From the NCBI GenBank assembly GCA_037102815.1, contig BTPP01000001.1, positions 1,823,001-1,887,000 on the forward strand: DNA of 64,000 nt, in the 5' to 3' direction. The position numbers and the translations under genes are program-made. Shown piece by piece: positions 1-13,611 of the stretch. The notes beneath the pieces are model-generated. The model was not told where the DNA came from. It saw only the letters and a list, made by a program, of their open reading frames with translations, and searched no databases. This DNA comes from Neurospora intermedia (taxonomy: Eukaryota; Ascomycota; Sordariomycetes; Sordariales; Sordariaceae). Each line of letters starts with the position of its first letter. The first letter of the stretch is position 1.

Positions 1-3000
1 ACCCCGGAACAAGGCTCACCTCCCCCTCGTCCTTCTACAGAAGCCACATCGTGCGCCCTGCACTAAGCTGCTCAGCCTGGTTCAATATTACAGGAACGTC
101 GAGGCCCAATTGATGGAACAACAAACTCGCTCTGGTTAGTGTTGATGGATTGTTGGATTTCCCCAACGGGACACAGCACCCATAAAAATCCACATGGAAT
201 CGAGACATTGATCAGCCTCCGTCCCTACCTAGTCCAACCCACTCCGAGACGTGCATGGCATCCCACCACATTTTGTATCACACCCTTTCTTCAACAGCCC
301 ACCCACTGGCTGCCAGATAACTCGACTCGATATATCTCTCTCCCACAGTCCCGGATCTTGGATGGGGGAGATGGCAAGGCACGGCCGGGGGTACGGTAGT
401 CATCTGTCGTTTGGCTGTGATGACAGATTGACAACCTTATCTTGCACCGAGGAGATATGCATTCATGGACTGCCCCATCCACATCCCCGAGTCCGTCAGC
501 ACGATGTAGGTGCCAGGTGCAATGTCGGGCCCGTGGGGATATCCTACTTAGGTTCGGGTACTTGGGTACCCCTGGTTATGCCGCTTCTGCAATCATCGAC
601 CGGACAGAAGCAATCACCTCCACACTGCAACAAACCATCCCCAACCTCCACCGATGCATAGAAGCTCGTAGAGAACAACGATCCTACACACTGAGGCTGA
701 CACCTTTCCGACCTATCCAAGTTGAGCACTTGTCTGAGGCGAGGACAATATCAAGGTGTGGGGGTTGGAGTGAGCATCTGGACCTCATCATACCACGGAC
801 ATCGCACGCTCTGCTAGGTCTGATGCCAGTCAAGGTAACACAATGGCGGTATTGTATTGCAGTATTGCATCGATCTGACCGTACTTTCATCCAGGATTCG
901 GCATCTGTCGCATCGCATCGTCACCTTCCCCGCTTTGCTTAACCGCTGCAAGCTCCGGGCTGCGTTGGCGGCAAGTAACATCAAGATAGGCAAGATGTAA
1001 GGTACATTACACCCGGACTTGAGACAGAATGCACGAACCAGGGGAAGGAACATCCATTAGATGGCTATAGCTCGGCTCTGACCAAAGTACCTTCCTTCCC
1101 TGAACCCACACGGGTCCACAGTTACCTTCCTTACATCAGACACAATATTCAGGCTCTTCATCAGCACCATACCTACCTATGTCTCAGATGGCTCTATTAA
1201 ATAAAGTGCCAAGTGTCGTAGATAGAGAAACTGCAGGGCCGATCCGTCCCTCCATCCTTCCTTGCTTCACGCAGTGCCTGACCTTTTTTCCATAGTCACT
1301 GCCGTAACAACCTAAGCTACGTATGGTGTTGCCAGTATCCAAATGGTGCCTCCGCCATCGAGCCCTTCCATGAACCCCCCTCGATCCCCTCACTCCCTTT
1401 TGTCGCACGTCTCACAATTCCCTTGTGCACACTGAATCGTATCACCACTGACCCCGTCCTTCCCCATCAGTGCAGCCCAAGTCTTGTCACATACGACCGA
1501 AGACCTAGAGAACGATACGCCGGGGTCACTGCATTTTTGGAAGCAAAAAAGGCAACTGGAACTTGCAAGTACGTTGCACTTTGAGGGGCCATGGAGGGTC
1601 GAGTTAAGGAGTCCCCTGCTGGTGTGCAGGCCAGCGACGGTGGGCAACTGCCAGCAGTCCAGTCCATGGGTACAGAATGCCGAGGCTCGCAGAGGCACCT
1701 GCCGAGTGCCGACGCAGCGCCCGGGCCTCTCGGCGCCTGGCGGGAGGGGACGGAGCATCGTGCAGCTCCGTGTCGGCCCGGATGCACTTGGGGTTTAATC
1801 TGGAAGCTACCTCAACTCGAAATGGAGTGGATAATTCGAGGTCAGGCCCTGCTGCCCAGTGGATGGCATCAAGCAAGACTCTGGAAACCCCAAACTCCCA
1901 AGTTATGGATCTTACCACACCATGTCAAATTCATCTTACCCCTTTTCTTTTGGGATAGGGGTCTCAATGCAAGGCGACATACTCCCCCCCCCCCCCCCCC
2001 CCCCCCCCCCCTTCCCGCAGCAGCAACGCACAGCCTTACCAAAACCCCAAGCCTAAAGGATTTGAGGACAAATCTGCCTTTTCGATCCCGAGTCACCCTA
2101 CAGACTTTTTGACAACTTCTCCTACTGGGTCGAGGTAGTCGCACTTTCGAGACAGTCAAAGCAAAAGCAGCAAGGCGATAACACCGTCACCACCGACAAC
2201 CATCTCGCCTACATTTTGACTTTCGCCGAGCTGTACAGTAGGTAGTTTAGTTGCGCCTTCTACCGCGCTACACATCCACAAATCCAGGCACGTGGTCGAC
2301 AAAAAGAGCCGCATGTACACATGAAAAATGCACTTCCTTCGCTAACTAACCTCGCCTGCTGCTACCTCACCTACCTAACCACAACATCTCGCCGCCTCGT
2401 GTCCCGTAGTATCTCCACATTCCCAAACGGCTACACGGTCACAATCGATTCGCATCTGAGACATTTCAAAACCTGGAGAACGGGAAAAGCGGCGGGCGGT
2501 TACGATGCGATGCCCTGCCGTGTTCTTGTCACCAAGGCACTACAGTAACAAAATGTCTGAAAGTGGCATGTTATTGTTTGACCGCCTTTTGTTTCGAACA
2601 TTTAGTACCTAGGGTAGGTCACCTTTTGGAGGTAATTCTGGAATATTGACAAAAGTTAGGTAGGGTACCTGTGGGTGGTGGTAGGGTAAGGTCCTGGTCA
2701 GGTATCATAACCAAGAAAGTCCTGCGTCGTGCATGCCATGAAGTTCGCCACCGCGAATTTGGACAGATGCAATCGGACCGTCAACTCCTATAGTCTGGTT
2801 GTAGGGACAGCTTTGACAACTTTTGCGAGTTTTAAATTCATCAAGGGCCTATTATCATCGCCGTTTACACCAGCGATTCCAGACATCAAGGTACTTCGTT
2901 GCGCTGGGTCGAATGGTTGAATGGTCGGACGGCAGCAGCTGGTGCTCCAACTCATGCAGCACGCCCTCATCTGCCCTGTTATCAGGTTTGGTGCTTTGGG

Positions 3001-3099
3001 CACATGGCGGTCAAGGTAACTACGTCATGCAGTCATTTTAATGTATACCTCTATTGTTGGTAGGGTCGATCTTGGGGAGGAAGCGTGCCGCCAACGATG
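1..3099. other. intergenic, no gene recognised
   Basis: No frame here shows a recognisable domain, a long conserved exon or a convincing chain of splice sites. The open frames are short and change character from frame to frame. A run of 28 C lies at 1984-2011. The rest is mixed sequence of average composition with repeated GTAGG/CCTAC-type words (for example 2600-2700). It could carry a non-coding transcript or distal regulatory DNA of a gene left of the window, but nothing seen here shows that. Confidence 0.5.
1984..2011. repeat. homopolymer C28
   Basis: Uninterrupted run of 28 C. It lies in non-coding DNA. Its exact length is likely unstable and prone to sequencing error. Confidence 0.95.

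Positions 3100-3150
<51 letters not shown>
3100..3150. repeat. homopolymer A51
   Basis: Uninterrupted run of about 51 A, followed by a purine-rich GAAGAAG-type tract to about 3210. It could be the poly(A) end of an old retroposed copy, but the 200 bases upstream have no recognisable coding relic and I see no target-site duplication. Confidence 0.95.
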
Positions 3151-3153
<3 letters not shown>

Positions 3154-6100
3154 GAAGAAGAAGAATTCGAAGAAGAGAAAGAAGAACGAAAGGAAGAAGG
3201 AAAAACCGGGGAATAGGATTAAGATGATTGAAAATGAAGCGGAAAGGAGAGATTGGTACTTAAAGAGGTCCGTGAGGCCGTGGATGCTCGATACGATAAA
3301 GGGAGATGCGAATCCCAGGCAGTCTTTCCACCAGACTAAATTCCCGGGTATTGTTGGTCGCCGGCAGTGACTGGAACGACTTGAAAACTTAAAGTCTCCT
3401 GGTGCTTGGTTGCAACTCGTGGCTGGAATTGTGGTTGCGACGAAAAGGATGGCAGTTTTCGGTGGGTGGGAGGCAGTTGATCGAAGGCCCCAGCCAGGAC
3501 GGAGCTCTTCAGGTTGCTTGGAGGTTTGCCCGGTTTGTACGTCGGTATGCGATACCGATAAACAGTTGTGTCTACGCGCGGTAACAGTCGGGTGTCAAAG
3601 AGTCAGTGGCAGATTCGGTGGACATCGGTGACAGGTGTGGTTGGCGACGTTGACATTAAGGTTAGGTGAGGAGGGACGAGGCCGGGGGTGTCGACATGCG
3701 ATGACCGGATGAACAGGTGTCCCCACGTGTGCTTCTCTGGGTTGGGGTTACGGGAGTAATTTTTCAGTCTGTTTGTGGTTTACGTAAACTTACACTACCT
3801 AGAGAAGCTTTGACCCTGTACCTGCTTGATGTCCGGGTGTGTCGTTGTGCCTCTGTAGCTCTCGAGCATCATGTCGTTGTGTGTGTGTGTGTGTGTGGAC
3901 GGCAGAGCAGTCTCGATCTGAATTTCCGCTGCGCTATCAAGATGTTTAAGTTTTGGACGCGCAGATAACAGACGTGACTGCTGCTGCGATGCGAATCATG
4001 CTGATGCGGGCAGAACGGGCTTCCCGCATGCAGTTGTGCATTTGTCTGCCTTTGTTGGAGGTTCACTTTGCGCATCACGACGTCTTCCTTCCTTTTCGTG
4101 GGCAGGCGTAAAGTAGAAAAGGTCATGCTAAGGGCCATCTTGGTATTTACTTGGACGGCTTACTGCTTAGCCTGGAGTTCACTTATGTGATTGTCAGCGC
4201 TTTCCGGTACATTGACTGGCAAAAACACAGCAGAATGTGCCCCTCCGGCCAGTACCTAGCAATGGCCTTACCGCGCTGCTCATTCTCGTGTTCATGGGGT
4301 GGAGAGTCGTCCCTGGTTGAAGGTGAACTCATTCGTCCTTGAGGTCTGACTCGAATTTGACGAGCGGCCATGCCTGTCGCGTGCCGATTTCGAATTGTCG
4401 AGTGATCAGGGGGAATGACACGGCCGCCCGCCCGGACCGGCCCGTGCCGGTGCATATGTACCTATTCTGAACTCCACACTGGAACTCCACAATGAAACCT
4501 CTTGTCAACAAGCGACTTTGCCCTTCACGATAATGTTGAACTTGTAGAAAGCTTGATAAAACTTAAGGCATACCCAACTAGAGTGTTCGCCATCATACCG
4601 CAGGCAGGACAGTAAATTCTGGTGGTTTGGGATGCTCTCTCCGCAAACAAACAGCGACGTCCTCCGTCCTGCAACCAAGTTCAAAGAACCTGCAGCTTCT
4701 ACCTACGCGACACGCTTTGCTTGCTTGCTTGCTTGCCACCTTGTTTGCTTGTGCGTCTGCCTACTCCCGGGCCCCGGCCGCAGGCAAAGCTCATGCAGCC
4801 CCATTAGGTTATAAGTGTATTTTGAACGACCTCTCATTATTGACTGGCGTTGCCGAGCGTCCAACTTTCGCGAAAACTTCTAGTTGGCGGTGGTTACTGT
4901 ATTCACGCTTCGTGCTTTCCTTGCGATGCGTTAAGCATCAATTGGTGGGCCCCGCTATTGCGCAAATGTGAAAGAGCATGTACATAGGTGCTTAGGCGCT
5001 CTTTCCGACTTTGCGCCCGAATGGCTGAGCGCGACGGCGCTCTGTGGACGTGCTTAGTTCGGATCTCGTTGTGGAAAACAATCCCCAAGGGCAATGTCGA
5101 TCCGTGAGTGACACTACTTCATCGGCTGCTTTGCGCTCAAATTCTGTTCATGTTTGCGACGGAGAAAGATGGGTTCATCTGGCAGTCGCGGCCTTGGTGT
5201 GTTGACGACTTGACGTGCGGTTAATTGTGGAGCACCTCCTGACTACCGAGTGGAGCCCCCGAATATAGTCAAATCCGTCGCAAATTTCAGCAACAGATCT
5301 TGGACCCAACTTGCGCCAGGACAACTGTCAGGGCGGGATACGATATTCTTGATGGTATGATAATCCTAGCTCATTTGCTCACCTTCTGTTTTGTGTTCGT
5401 ACTGGCGTAATCAGGTGCCTGAGAGATCTGCAATCATTGAAACTGGGTCCTTCCGCCCGCTAAGATTTCGCCGTGAAAATGTTGTGAAGCCTGTATCGAT
5501 GCCGCTCTCTATGTCCAGAGAGCTCAACATATGCATCTACAGTGAATATGGAAGTTGTGGTATCATATACTTCGGTCGAATTTGACGCCATTTATCTCAC
5601 AATCCCGAAAACGGTATTTGCGCAAGGCCGGGTTTGCGCGAACAAGCCTCTCAAAACACTCATTGATAAATTGATGGCTTTTTGGTTTCGCTCCAAACGA
5701 ACTGAATACGTCGCTAGATAATGTAATAACACACCCTGTTCCTCAGTCTCTCGTTCTGAGCATAGATACCGAGACAATAACAGTAGAGTGGCTGAGATGA
5801 TTTAAACAACGCGCTGTTGGTCGGCTCCGATGGACAATTGAGCAACTCTCTAAATGACGCCCGTTCAAGTATCGAGAAGTTAGAATTGCATGACAAGTAT
5901 GTGAATAAGAGGTTTTAGATCGTTTGTGACACAAACCGTGAAATTATGAGACAGTGTCATTTGAGATAGTGTCACCTGCGTCAGCGAAGGTCGCAATGGG
6001 CAATATTTTCACAAATGAACAAATGAGGTCAAATGAGCGTCGCCAATATGGTATATTCGAACAAAAGACGTGACGGCAGTTTATAGCCCCTAGCGGTGAA

Positions 6101-9000
6101 TAAAGAAGGAATTATGGGAGAGTGTCTCCGAGCGTCGGCGGCGGCAAGGTCTTGAACAGCCCCAGCAAGAAAATTCGTAAGGGAGAAAATGCAGGACAAC
6201 AACACATCACCGAGGCTTTCACAACTGATTCAAGGCTTCTTCTGCAGAATTGACGCTCCAGTTCTTAGAAAGGAAGGAACTATGAAGGAGTGTCTCATGA
6301 ACCTTCCCGACCGTCTTGTCGTACCGCCAAGACATCGCCCCTGACTAATGTGGACCCGAACATGAAAGGGGGACAACCTCACTGCTTTGCCACTGTAATT
6401 CCTTGCGATAAACCATCCATAGGGGAATTTGAGAGTGGATGTTTTCTTTGTTTATGATTCAATCTCATTCGACCAGACAAGGCTGCGATATGCAGGTTTC
6501 AGGGGTAGATGAGGGTATTCCGCTTTGCCGGTGGAAGAACGGCCCGAAGTTCGGCTGAGTCATCGACTGGAAGAGGAAAGAGCAAATCGAAACACTCTCA
6601 CGGAAGCCAACAGCAGCGGCTGAGCAGAGTTATGTACTTGGAACATCCCTCGCCTGCCGGGATGGCAGGTGGCAAGGGCCTGGTGACCGGCCAGGCACCA
6701 GAACTCCCACATCCTGTTCACATGAAGGAGAGGTGACGGCAACTGGCCGGAAGCACAACTTTCAGGTAAGCCAGAGCATCAAGCAGGTAGCTTCACTTTC
6801 TCGGCGGCCATCTACAGGTTTTATTGGCTACAGATACCGTTGCATGGGCATTGGGGGCGGAAGAGGTGGTGGCCAGGTGCTGAGCTGTAATAGCTGAGGC
6901 GCTGCAGAGATCGCAAGGCAGGAACGATGGTGCCAGTGATGCAAAGAAGTGGCAATCTCCATATGATGGTAGATGCCTAGGACACTGCTTCGCCATCACG
7001 ATCTTCCTGCCAGTCACATCATGTCTCCTAATGCCGAAGGGGCCGAAGGCACCGTGTCCTCTCCTCCGCTAGCCTTGCCACTCACCGGACCAGGCTCTCT
7101 GGTCTTCCAACTTGACGGTCTTTCGTGCCTTTTCCTGTTATCTGCTTCCAGCAACGCAATCTATGCGGTATTTATACTCTGGCGTCGCTGTCTAGCGCCT
7201 CGTACACCTGGAAAGCAGTCATAGTGCATGGTCGGACGTCCTGTGGTCAGCGTCGAGCTTCCAACGGGTCATCACAGTCAAGAATGCACAGATAGGGCAG
7301 ATAATGCACTGGTGTCGTGGTACGATGCTATGTATAAAACTACTCCCAGTCATCCGGATGAAAATGGGGTCGATTCTGGGTCGAGGAAGGAGTGAAATCC
7401 TGACCTCGGAGTCATTGTGAGGTTATACACCCTTCGGCCATTAGCCACTGTTGCGACAGAAGCGGGCAACTGCTTCTGAAGTCCAGGCGTTGAGCTTATA
7501 GCTCCAGGGTAGTGTAGCCTCAGGGCAGCAGGCCCCCTTCACAGCTCCATCTGGGCAAAGACACCCGATGCACAAGCATCCAAGATGACCAAGGTAGGTT
7601 GCGGATGTTTCATCGACATCAACATTGATGTACAGGAGCAAAAGTACCTCTCACGACATAAACTTCGCAAATTCATCAGCACAGGGGCAGGTTTTGGTGT
7701 GGTTCTGTATATAGCTTTGTGTATGTATGATACTTTACAGGGTGGTTGGTACATTACTTGTTGATTTAGCGCAGTAGTATCTCCATCAAGTCATGGTCTG
7801 CGTGCTGGTGAAGGAGTGCAAGGTGGTCCAAGACCTAGACCCGAAGGCCAAGGTTTGGCAGGGAACGTCTTCCTCCTCTTTCATCTTCTCCTCTGGACAC
7901 TCTCTCATATCATGCATCTGATTCCGATGTAATGTCACTTCCCTTCGTATTACCTTGAGCCACCCTATCCGCAGTTTTTCGTACATCTCCTCCGACCGGG
8001 CCTTGTACCGCACGTCATGAATATCTCACCACGGCAGGCAAGTCTGAGAACCTTTTCGGCGGCTTCACCTCTCACAGAACTCTTTGCATTGCAGCTTCAC
8101 TCGGATCGGGAGAAGATGGCGTGCTATACACATGAGATTGGGGGTTTCGGGCTTCAGGGACACGGTACTTACGGTTAAGAATCTATAAAGGGGTCGTCAT
8201 TCAGCTGCGGGAGTTGCTGAGCAAAGACATAAACGGACAGAGCGCTTGCTTCAGCGCCTTGACCGTCTCAAGTCTCCATTCCTACCGTTGTGGCGTGGAT
8301 GTCGAGTCCAAGTCCCTGTAGCTGTGACAACCATCGTGTGTGGAAGTCTTGATATTGGACCGGCTGCTGGGAGGGCCAATTTCAAGGATAAGGTGGTGAT
8401 TGACTGGGATTTTTATAAGTGCGGAGACGCCGCGAAACAACACACCTCCTTCCTCTGACCACATAACGCATCTCGCGTGCTGATAAAGACGATAAGCAGC
8501 TTTGAGTGGGGAGTGATGTGGTCATGTTGGTGCCTCAGGAGATATCCAAGAGGCGAGTCTATCGACGGCTGGTTGCAATGTGGCTCCGGACCGAAGAGTA
8601 GAAGCACAGAACTAGAAGCTTTTGAACGTACCTGCAGGTGGTATATTTAGACTGTGTTGTCAGAAGGCCCGCCGCAACGAGGGTGGACATGATGATACTC
8701 CTTGCCGGTAGTACATGTCTACCATTAGAACAGGTAAACATCGCACCGAAGAAGCAACGTGGCGATTGAGGAAGGGGGAAAAGGGAGAACGAGCGTGTGT
8801 GTGTTGACTTTAAATGAATTGTTGGCCCAACTCTCTGCGTCTGCGGATCAGCCCTACGAAACTTCTCATCCGTCATAAATGCTCTCAAACAAGCTCAAAA
8901 CTTGCCTGCTGTGCTTCAAAGACGGAACTCCGATGTCACAGGTTCTTGTGCAGACAACAGAAGACCGGTCATCAGCAGCTTCGCTGATGGGGTATATAGC
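3151..9000. other. intergenic, no gene recognised
   Basis: No supported gene. A (GT)n microsatellite sits at 3877-3897. A 24-base imperfect direct repeat (20 of 24 identical) occurs at 6105 and 6273. TATA-like words on the + strand are at 7333-7339 and 8184-8190; the second precedes an open frame without ATG (about 8192-8458). A charged minus-strand open frame at 7786-8019 has no ATG near its left boundary and no recognised domain. These could be decayed gene fragments or chance. Confidence 0.45.
3877..3897. repeat. (GT)n microsatellite
   Basis: About ten perfect GT dinucleotides in non-coding DNA. Confidence 0.9.
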
Positions 9001-12000
9001 CCTTGGCAGAATGCGTTTAGGGTTATCGTTGGCTAGTGGCGTTGACTTCCATAGCTTGCTGCTTGCTCAATGTGTTGAGAGAGTCATCGGAAGTACCCCA
9101 TCATGTAAAGAGCAGTCCGGACAGCCATCGGCATAAGCACGATGCTTCGAACTTCGGCTTGTGATTGGGCTCGGCATCGGAAATAGCTGGGATGCGCGGC
9201 TATGCTTCCATGGGGGCAAGCTCGCTCTGACTGAGCTTGTCGTAAAAAAGAGGGCAGTGCTGCAGGTGGTGTGTCGAAAGTCTTGGTGGCGTTTAGAATG
9301 TTCTCGAGGCGTCGTGGGTGCCGAGTTCTCCTCCCTCCATCTCTTTTCCTCTCCCCTCTCCCCTCTCCCCTCTCCACTCTTCCTCTGTTTTTCCCCTTTC
9401 TCCCTTCTCTGTTCTGTCCACTTCGTCCTCCTCTTTGTCTCCCCCATCTCGCTCATATCCCCCTTCCCTCTCTATAGGGAGACCATGATCCGGGTACCCG
9501 AAAGCCCAGAGAGACGTTTGTCGTGTTTTCATAAGGTCGTGGATTGTCCAGTGAGTTTTGTGAGGCCCGGAATGAGAACGTGGCATCCGAGGCGTTTGGT
9601 CGAAGAAGGAGGAGGAATTTAGACAAAGACATCGTACACTTTTTCGTCTTTCTAGTCCTTAGCGGGTCCGAATAGGTGACTTGGTCGTGGATGAAGACTG
9701 AAAGAGAAAAAAATATGGGTCACCGGTCTAGAGGGTCACTTGAGACATTGCCCTCGGTCCGGAACCATTTAGAAGCCTCAGGGTAGAAGTAGTTTGATGA
9801 AAATTATGTCTGGATCAGGAGTCATGTCTGATGAGATTCGGACACAACGGTCTTTCAAAGACGACCCTACGTTCGTCAGACAAACTTGGCGGGCGGAGAT
9901 GTCATGTACCAGGCATGTCCCGCTTCGGTTGGAGTCAAGGGAACATACCTGTCATCTAGATCTTACCAACGACATCACTAGGTGGAAACTTTAGATGATT
10001 CTAGTTATCTCTAATTAGAGAAACAGGAACGGAAGCGCCGTGAGAATGGAGCTAGTAGTTGAAACAACAAGGAGATAAGAAGGAAGAAGATAATGAAAAC
10101 AAACAGAAAAGGGCGTGAACTGGTACAGATTTCATCTGTTGAGGCCATGTTGCAGTCTGATTGTCTATGGAGAAGACATTAGGTTTTCAAAACGCCTCGT
10201 TTGTATATGTTTTGTTCTTCCTATCTTTAGGCTCCTTCTGGGGAGAAGGATCCTATCTGTTACCCTAACTCTACTTCATAACAAAAGTCTTTGTGAAACA
10301 GAGTTTGAGTAAAAGAGCGAGCCTTCCTCACATCAACGGGTATGTCTTGTTTTCGTTTTCTTCCTTGTTTCGCTTCCTTGTTCTTTCTGTTCGTTGTTCG
10401 ATGAACGGAGGAGATCGAGTGGTCGCCGTCACTACGGTCGATAGTAGGTAAGGTATATGTCGCATCGTTGGGAAATGAGTGTCGAGAAGGTGCTTTCCGG
10501 TACGGAAGAGAGTAAATAGAAGAAAAAGGGACTCCCCAGTCGTGTCTGCTAGAGACAACATATGATGTGACAAGTAAAGGTAACGGAAGATAGAAAAGTT
10601 GAGAAGTTAAAGGGGAGGACAAGCGGCTTGCTAGGGACCAGAAACAGAAGTGAATGCCAAATCCCTCTAAATGACACTCAGCTTAGCGGAAGAAGAAATT
10701 GCACCTTGTAGTGGAGAGTCTGCGATGAGACAAAAGGTCTGATGTTGTTTGAGGGAGGCAAAAAAAAGAAAGAAAGAAAAAAGACTAAGGAAAATGTGTT
10801 AGAACATCCAACCTCGAAGCAGGAAAATAGGGCAAAGAGCATGATCTGCAAGAGAAACAAGGAAACAAGACTTGGAGATGTACGGGAGGACAGCATAGCA
10901 ATGTCCAAATACCGCATCTTAGCTTCGCAATGTCGTCTCCCACATATGAGTGTTCTCTACTGCTGTAGGCCACTCCAGGAAGAGCCTCAACTAGAAGCAA
11001 AGACCCTGGATGAAACAGTTCAACTGCCGCGGGTACGTGCTTGCCACGTGCTGGACCATGCAGAGGCTCTGTGACAAAAATGTTATAGCTTGCCAATCAC
11101 AAACGCTTGTTCACGATCGTGCCACCTCTCGAAGTGGCCGCATTATGCCTAGATTTGGGGGAGGGGGGGTAGGTGGAAGGGGTAAGTGGGGAGCGCCGTG
11201 GTGGCAACTCCATCGTATCTACGGCTTGAATCCAAGGTGTATCTTGCAGCTCGGTTGTCGTGCTTCTGCTAGATACAGACGGAAGTGACTCGTGGGGGAA
11301 CTGCGTAGGTATGCTCGGATCTGGAGTTCATCGTCGTCACCGTCATCTCGCTGCTGGTGGCGGGAGTTGGTCTGTGGAGAGATATAGATCTGTTATTAGT
11401 GATATAGCAAGGATGCACGGCATTGGTGCGTCGATGGCGAGGAAAAGGATCGGGTAAAGGGGGCGAGATAACGTGGGTAAGCCCCAGAAGCCTCAACATC
11501 TGCGTACAGAGACAAGTTGATAGGTAAGATAGTTGCATCATCTTTCCTCGGCATTACTGTAAGGGGAGGTTGGCCTGGAAAGGTAGGCTATTATGGCGGC
11601 GGAGACTGCAAGATAGTCGAGAAGCAAGCAGTTGGCGTGGCTCGCCAGGCAGGTGCAAGTTCAGAATACTGTGACTTGGTGCTAGTCTCGTCGACGCCCT
11701 CACGATGCCCACTCCAGACTAGGTGCCTGGAGGGTAGCAAAGATAGTTAACATCAGGCATAGCACCCGACTGTTACCAGTTGTCCAGCTGTCCAGGCCTT
11801 GATCTCAACACATGTTAGCCAAATCCGCCATCATGTCAATACTCTGTGGGTATGTGGGTACCTTTGCAAAGTTGATGCCGTAAACGTGGAGATTCTCCGT
11901 TTTAAGTGCTGATTGAGGGCCATGGGGATACGATACAGCACGTCAGCCGCTCGGGTTGAACCATCGATGTTCTTGTCTCGCCCTCCCGAGTTCATGCACC

Positions 12001-13611
12001 TGTGCCATGACAGCACCTTCTTACCACCGTACCTCGTGGTGTGGGTTTGTGGTACGAAAGCGACCAGAGAAGCCTTGCATGCTGCTTAAGCTTTGGTGAG
12101 TGACTGAAAGACAATATTTATTTAATTCTTTTTTTTTTTTTTTTCGCGGTTGTGGGAGGGGGAATGTACTTAGCTCTCGTAAACCTGCCGAAACCTTGGC
12201 ACTGGCAGGCAGTGCATGAGCACAGGATGACTATCCTTCTATTCGCAGTGTCGAAGATGACGCGAATATCGTACCCCCTTGTCAACGCTGCGCTAAAAAT
12301 GTTGCGCAGCCCTTCGTGCTCTAAGTCTAATTGTCAGTCACTGCCACATCTGCCAAGTTTGGAATAGGGGTGTATAGCTAGAGGTAGAAAATGACTGACC
12401 TTTTTCCTGTGCAGTGACTACTGTTGTAACTCGTAATTCGGGCCATCTGCAGCTGAGCATCAAAATAAATGAGAGCGAGAGTTGGAAATGGTGGGGGAGG
12501 GCGAAGGGGGGGGTTCAGGACATCTTTCGAAGAAGGCAGGGGCCGGGCAAGAACACCCTTCCTTTTTTGCAGCAGAATTGGAGAAACAGGCAGAGCTGTC
12601 CTCTCCCCTAAGGGGTACAACCGATAAGTGCATAACCTGTCGGCTTGTTAGTTATACCTTAGAAAACACTCCCGTAATGTGATGCATAATATTGGAGAAC
12701 CTGCAGTTAACCCCAGTCAGCCACTATCGCAGTCTGCTTTTGGCAGCCTTGCAGAAGGTCCTGCTGCGTGGATGATGGTGGGCCGGGTGGACGTTGACGT
12801 TGACTTAACAAAGCAGTCTTTCAAACTGGCATAGTAGTGTGGTGTCAGGTCAAGATTGTTTGCGAGTGACAGCTTGGGTAATGGAGCCTAGAACACTAGC
12901 AAGTACGGAAAAAATGAAGGATGAAGGTGGAACGGAAAAGATAGGTTGAAAAGGGAGAAAAAGCAAGGATGCAAGAATACAACGAAGAGAAAGACAAAGA
13001 GGAGAAGGGTGATAAAAGGTGAGCAGAGATCAAACAGAAACAAGAGGAAGCAGAACACAGATTGGCAAGATGGATGGTGTATGAATTGGATCATCGCGGA
13101 CTCAAAATGCTAATTTGAGGAGGTCAATAGGAAAAAATAGGAAAAAGGTTTGGACGACTTGAATGTGCCCTGATCGTAAAGTCTTGTGGATTTTGTGGAC
13201 GGGCATATCGCAAATGTCCGGTGAATTATCACAAGTGGGAAGGCAGCGGCCTGCCCCGCTTTCAAGTGCTTCGCCGTTTGTTACAAGAGTTTACGGGGTA
13301 GGTGGCCAGGAGGACACGCCAATACACGGATCAGGCATAAGACTCACGTATTGGCAATCAGTGTCTGTACTCATGAGGACTAGACCCGTCCTTAACACAC
13401 TGACCGTGAATTTTTGTGCACTTTCTTCGTCTCGGTCACTCTTCAGACCGGTACCAAGTGCCAGAAAAAGGAGTTTCCAGAGGTTCCGTTGTTTGGGCCC
13501 GACCATCCCCAGAAGCATACCAAGCTCATTGTACCCAGTCCTAGCCATGTCCACTCCAAGAGCTCGAACGCACAAGCGTCTACTGGGCGCTTCTGCTCAA
13601 CCTTGAGTTCC
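9001..13611. other. intergenic, no gene recognised
   Basis: No supported gene. A pyrimidine-rich tract (repeats of CTCCCCT and related words) spans about 9325-9475, and a T16 run lies at 12129-12144. Purine-rich stretches occur around 10740-10800 and 12900-13020. The last kilobase is probably the 3' flank of the pICln gene, which ends at 13612. Confidence 0.45.
9325..9475. repeat. CT-rich low-complexity tract
   Basis: Near-pure pyrimidine stretch on the + strand with tandem CTCCCCT-like units. Open frames through it are artefacts of base composition. Such tracts often mark leaders of fungal transcripts, but no gene follows within reach that I can support. Confidence 0.7.

Noticed and set aside
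1486-1500. ACATACGACC, the start of Neurospora-type 5S rRNA
   Set aside because: Only the first ten bases match; the following 100 bases diverge and there is no terminator context.
7369-7460. tRNA-like A-box and B-box words on the minus strand (TGGCCGAAGGG ... GGATTTCACTCC)
   Set aside because: Spacing is tRNA-like but no acceptor stem or anticodon stem can be drawn. At most a relic.
9161-9622. 153-codon frame through the CT-rich tract
   Set aside because: Leu/Ser/Pro-rich only because of base composition.
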